DNA from: a virus | Length of the DNA stretch: 31,104 nt | Direction: 5' to 3' (one strand) | IMG/VR virus record: IMGVR_UViG_3300034374_008594 | Location: 1-31,104 of that record | Part shown: in pieces, positions 28,071 to 31,104 of the stretch | Layout of the letters: the number at the start of each line of letters is the position of its first letter | Position numbering within the stretch: the stretch's first letter is position 1 | Position numbers and translations under genes: made by a program | Notes under the pieces: model-generated | What the model was told of the DNA's origin: nothing | The model's database searches: none | What the model saw: only the letters and a program-made list of their open reading frames with translations

Positions 28071-29198
28071 ATGGCAACTGTTCATTACTACGTTGACCCA
28101 GTAAATGGTTCCGATGGAAACGCAGGCACAAGCGATGCTACGGCATGGCAGACGATCAACTATGCGATTACCAATACTGCGGGAACGTCAACGCAGATCA
28201 CGCAAGTTAATCTAAAGTCCAACGGAACTCATACGCTAACGGCTACCGCTGCTCTGTCTGGTGGTGGGAATCTCGGGGCGCACGTTTTGCGAGGGTACAG
28301 TTCAGTAGCGGGAGATGGTGGCATTGCAACGATTGATTGTGACGCCCTGTATGGCATCTCAATGCTTGATTACAGTGCCGCTGCCGACCTCTACATGATT
28401 AACCGAGGGACTGGGAGCTTCCTCGTCGGTGCTTATTCTGATAAAGAAATTCGAGTATTCAACTGTGGTTTTAACGGAGCCACCGGGAACGCGATTGACT
28501 TTAGTAATAACGCTAGCTATGCGGTTGAGCGGTGCTACTTCACTAACGTAAGCATAACTGTACAGACAGACGCTGGCATAGAGACAACAGTGAGCAGGTG
28601 CTTCGCCCAAGACGGCGATACAACTCAGTTCACCACTAGTGCGTTTTCCTCTCAGATGAATCTGATAGGAAACATGGCTTACGTTACTGGTACGAGAAGT
28701 GGGCTAACTACAATTTACAATGGATCAAAGAAAATAACAAGAAACAACAGCGTGTTTTCGGACGGAGGGACTGGAACAGGAATAAATCAAGCAGGCAACT
28801 CAACTGCGGCTCAGATCACGGCAAACAACGCAGTCGAGGGTTTCTCTGGTGCGGGTGGTCACGGAATGTCTCAAAATGTTTCCAACTTCAGACTGCATCA
28901 GAACATAAACAATGTCGTTTACGGCAATCATACAGACTACGACACTGGCGTTGAGACAAACAACTTATGGATGGAAGCACCCAAGGTAGCAACCGGCAAC
29001 TTGTTTCAAGGCGGAACGCTACCATCACCGGCATTGTTTGCCAGCGACAATGCTCAGTTTTGGCAAACGGTCCACAACTTCTTTCGCCCGACCGACGCAC
29101 TAATCGCCCAAGAAGATTCGACAGGTGTAGTCGCCGGTGCAGTGCCAGCTAGTGCGTCAACCGTCAGTCCCTCACGCCACCCACTAGCGAGGTTTTAA
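28071..29198 (+). CDS. Right-handed beta-helix tail spike-like protein 1
   Basis: The 375-residue protein begins MATVHYYVDPVNGSDGNAGT and continues with short repeating strands rich in Asn, Gly, Thr and Ser (IRVFNCGFNGATGNAIDFSN, YAVERCYFTNVSITVQTDAG), the signature of a parallel right-handed beta helix as in pectate lyase or phage spike proteins. It shares GYSSVAGDGGIA, a closing SDNA.FW..V..F.P segment and a C-terminal HPLA with the next protein. No catalytic residues are obvious. It likely binds or cleaves host surface glycans. Confidence 0.7.
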   Translation: MATVHYYVDPVNGSDGNAGTSDATAWQTINYAITNTAGTSTQITQVNLKSNGTHTLTATAALSGGGNLGAHVLRGYSSVAGDGGIATIDCDALYGISMLDYSAAADLYMINRGTGSFLVGAYSDKEIRVFNCGFNGATGNAIDFSNNASYAVERCYFTNVSITVQTDAGIETTVSRCFAQDGDTTQFTTSAFSSQMNLIGNMAYVTGTRSGLTTIYNGSKKITRNNSVFSDGGTGTGINQAGNSTAAQITANNAVEGFSGAGGHGMSQNVSNFRLHQNINNVVYGNHTDYDTGVETNNLWMEAPKVATGNLFQGGTLPSPALFASDNAQFWQTVHNFFRPTDALIAQEDSTGVVAGAVPASASTVSPSRHPLARF

Positions 29199-29201
29199 GA
29201 T

Positions 29202-30317
29202 ATGACAATGACAGAAAACTACGTCGATCCTTCTATTGCTGGCAACAGCGGTACAGGGACGATTGTTGATCCATACGGCGACCTTCAGTACGCACTGGAT
29301 AACATTCCTCGTGATACTATTGATGGCGATAGGATCAACATTAAAGCGGGAACGGAGGAAGTGTTTGCCAGTGCAATTAGTTACGCAACTTATGGCACCC
29401 CTACCTACGACGCCCCACTGATATACCAAGGATATTCTTCTGTCGCTGGCGATGGCGGAATCGCTGAAATTGATCTTGGCGGGAACGCATTGGCGGGGGA
29501 TTTTGTCAATTATGCCGACCTTAAGGTGCGGAGCGCCGGAAGCGGTATTTCCGGATTTGATATTGGTTATGCAACCGCGACGAATGTATGGTTTAGCGAC
29601 ACTGGTGCTACCCTTGGCTTCGTTCTGTCCGAATGCTCATTGTATAGGTGCGTATTCAGTGACTTTCCTACGGGTACATATGCATTGTATCCAGCTGGGG
29701 ACTCTCATGTGATTGGATGTTATTTTGAGATGGATTCGCGTCCGGTAGCAGGGTCGTGCATTTTCTCTGCTGGAGCGTGCGTGACTTCTTACAATTGCTT
29801 TAAGGTAGGAGGTGGAGCCACCGTTATTGATCAATATGATGACTCTCACGTTTCGTCCCATAACTCAATTCTCCGAACGGGAGCAAATGCTGGTATTGGC
29901 ATCAAGTTCCGAAATGGGTCAAAAGCGCAACGGTGTACTGGGAATATTGTTGAGGGATTTGCGACAGGCTATCAATGGGGAACCCAAGCCACGCCTCCGG
30001 GGGCAGCACATGAAAATGCTGCATACAACAATACGACCGAGTACGACTCGACATTTATCAATCCTTACTACAGAGACAATGAGACGCTTTCTGCATCTGC
30101 GTTTGCAAAGTCAGGCACGATTACCCTGAGCGACTTTGTTTCCGACAATGCAGGCTTTTGGGCATCGGTCGCTGCTTACTTTGAGCCACAGGACACTGGC
30201 AATGTGTTTGGCAACTTCGGTTTTCACGCCCTGACCAAAGGTGCAGTACCTCGCCCAGCCGGTACTGGTGCCGGCGGCGGAACAACATACTCACTACATC
30301 CATTAGCGTACAACTAA
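29202..30317 (+). CDS. Right-handed beta-helix tail spike-like protein 2
   Basis: The 371-residue protein has the same architecture as its neighbour: an N-terminal ENYVDPSIAGNSGTGTIVDP block, GYSSVAGDGGIAEIDLGGN, repeating short strands (VWFSDTGATLGFVLSECSLY, RCVFSDFPTGTYALYPAGDS), then SDNAGFWASVAAYFEP and HPLAYN at the end. It starts four bases after its paralogue, so the two arose by tandem duplication and diverged in the helix coils, as expected for two host-receptor specificities. Confidence 0.7.
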   Translation: MTMTENYVDPSIAGNSGTGTIVDPYGDLQYALDNIPRDTIDGDRINIKAGTEEVFASAISYATYGTPTYDAPLIYQGYSSVAGDGGIAEIDLGGNALAGDFVNYADLKVRSAGSGISGFDIGYATATNVWFSDTGATLGFVLSECSLYRCVFSDFPTGTYALYPAGDSHVIGCYFEMDSRPVAGSCIFSAGACVTSYNCFKVGGGATVIDQYDDSHVSSHNSILRTGANAGIGIKFRNGSKAQRCTGNIVEGFATGYQWGTQATPPGAAHENAAYNNTTEYDSTFINPYYRDNETLSASAFAKSGTITLSDFVSDNAGFWASVAAYFEPQDTGNVFGNFGFHALTKGAVPRPAGTGAGGGTTYSLHPLAYN

Positions 30318-30326
30318 GGCAGGACA

Positions 30327-30908
30327 ATGGAACAAACAGTCGAAGCGGGATCGGTAGCGAGTATCGTTGTCAATGTAATTGACGATAATGGCGACCACGT
30401 TGCAGCAATAATCGACCAAACAACGACTCGATTGCAAAAGGGGAATGCAAGCGACACAACGTGGAACAGCGTTGCTCCAACGTCTGTAGATGAAATTACA
30501 ACCGGCGTGTACCGAATACGCTTCACCAACGTCACTCCCGAGCTTACGTTGACCGACAACGATGAGGCGATCCGGCTGAAGATCAACGGCACGATTGCGG
30601 GTACTGCCTGGACCGAATACCACATGCCGCTACGAGTCGTTCCGGCAACTCCACGGGCAGTGGTCAAAGGCGAAGTGGATACTGGCACGACTCTGCCAAC
30701 AACCGATCAGTTTTCGACCACTGCAACAACTGACGAGCCTTACGAGGGTAGGACGCTAGTGTTCACTTCGGGCAACAACGAGCATCTAGCCGTGAAGATC
30801 ACTGGCACTTCGATTGTCAGCGGACAACTTAGCCTGGCAGTTGAAACACATGATGGATCAGCAATGCCTCTCGCCCCCGCTGACGGCGATACATTTGAGG
30901 TGATTTAA
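30327..30908 (+). CDS. Fibre-region beta-rich protein
   Basis: The 193-residue product (SVASIVVNVIDDNGDHVAAI, VAPTSVDEITTGVYRIRFTN, a Thr-rich linker VDTGTTLPTTDQFSTTATTD, then TLVFTSGNNEHLAVKITGTS) looks like two Ig- or BppU-like beta domains separated by a Thr-rich hinge. It directly follows the spike genes, so it probably acts in the same structure. RBS is weak (GGCAGGACA). Confidence 0.55.
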   Translation: MEQTVEAGSVASIVVNVIDDNGDHVAAIIDQTTTRLQKGNASDTTWNSVAPTSVDEITTGVYRIRFTNVTPELTLTDNDEAIRLKINGTIAGTAWTEYHMPLRVVPATPRAVVKGEVDTGTTLPTTDQFSTTATTDEPYEGRTLVFTSGNNEHLAVKITGTSIVSGQLSLAVETHDGSAMPLAPADGDTFEVI

Positions 30909-31104
30909 TGCCGCTTGGCTTAACTCGAATCGGATTATCGACTGCTCCAAGAACTCACTATTTTTGGGCGGCGGCAGCGTCAGGGACGACAGTCTCTCTT
31001 GGCACAGCAGCCGAGGTGGATTCGGCTCACACGTTGACGATCAGCCAAGCAATCCCAAAGTACGTCCCAGTTGGCACTGCTTCGGAAGTTGACTCTGCTC
31101 CATC
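30908..31104 (+). CDS. Repeat-containing tail-fibre protein, 3' end cut by window edge
   Basis: The ATG at 30908 overlaps the previous stop by one base (TAATG). The visible 65 residues start MPLGLTRIGLSTAP and contain two copies of a GTA.EVDSA motif 24 residues apart (LGTAAEVDSAHTL and VGTASEVDSAP). Repeats with a Gly-Thr-Ala and Asp-Ser-Ala core occur in fibre-type shafts. The rest lies beyond the window. Confidence 0.6.
   Translation, partial: MPLGLTRIGLSTAPRTHYFWAAAASGTTVSLGTAAEVDSAHTLTISQAIPKYVPVGTASEVDSAP

Overview
The window reads as a temperate phage genome or prophage of a Planctomycetota-type host. The host inference rests on family resemblance only: a DUF1580-like HTH protein, planctomycete-style conserved hypotheticals with DPE..R or YPTPEKI motifs, weak or absent Shine-Dalgarno sequences before some structural genes, and a planctomycete-like major capsid protein. 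Nearly all right-hand genes are on the + strand, tightly packed with ATGA-type overlaps. Both window edges cut genes.

Layout. (1) 1-2390 is a GC-rich module of small genes, many preceded by a pyrimidine-rich TTTCTG leader and a GAGGTG ribosome site. Two perfect GGCGCC-based hairpin terminators lie here, and the palindrome GGCGCC is strongly over-represented. (2) 2390-3580 has no convincing gene. It is a repeat field with 11-bp iterons flanked by 19-bp repeats, followed by 10-bp phased T-rich repeats, and is a candidate origin or partition region. (3) 3580-5866 holds a minus-strand conserved hypothetical, a tiny membrane ORF, a UUCG-loop terminator, paired inverted repeats, an excisionase-like HTH gene and a tyrosine integrase. 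The integrase 3' end is written in the antisense of an intact tRNA-Ser(GGA). (4) 5871-14700 is the rightward early operon: a CsrA-like regulator, a RecE-like PD-(D/E)XK nuclease, an OB-like protein, an SF2 helicase with a zinc ribbon, a small protein with an SSB-like acidic tip, a tRNA-like element in a G-tract and repeat-rich spacer, a resolvase-like nuclease, a second nuclease-like protein, and many small genes. (5) 14689-15895 is a minus-strand islet: HTH, calcineurin-like phosphoesterase, HEMLH protein. (6) 16022-31104 is the virion module: scaffold, major capsid, capsid accessory, terminator, small and large terminase, portal, small basic proteins, then an accessory cassette with signal-peptide proteins, a papain-like cysteine protease and small membrane proteins. 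Two paralogous beta-helix spike-like proteins and further fibre-region proteins close the window.

How it fits together. Int and the HTH protein would direct recombination at the tRNA-Ser gene. The promoter at 5871 probably drives the early operon, in which CsrA-like, nuclease, helicase and SSB-tip proteins point to post-transcriptional control and recombination-dependent replication. The late genes package DNA into a capsid and make host-recognition spikes. The least explained parts are the iteron/repeat field, the tRNA-like spacer at 10937-11188, the repeated EAREAL gene-end cassettes at 12.6-13.3 kb, and the papain-like protease with its secreted and membrane neighbours.
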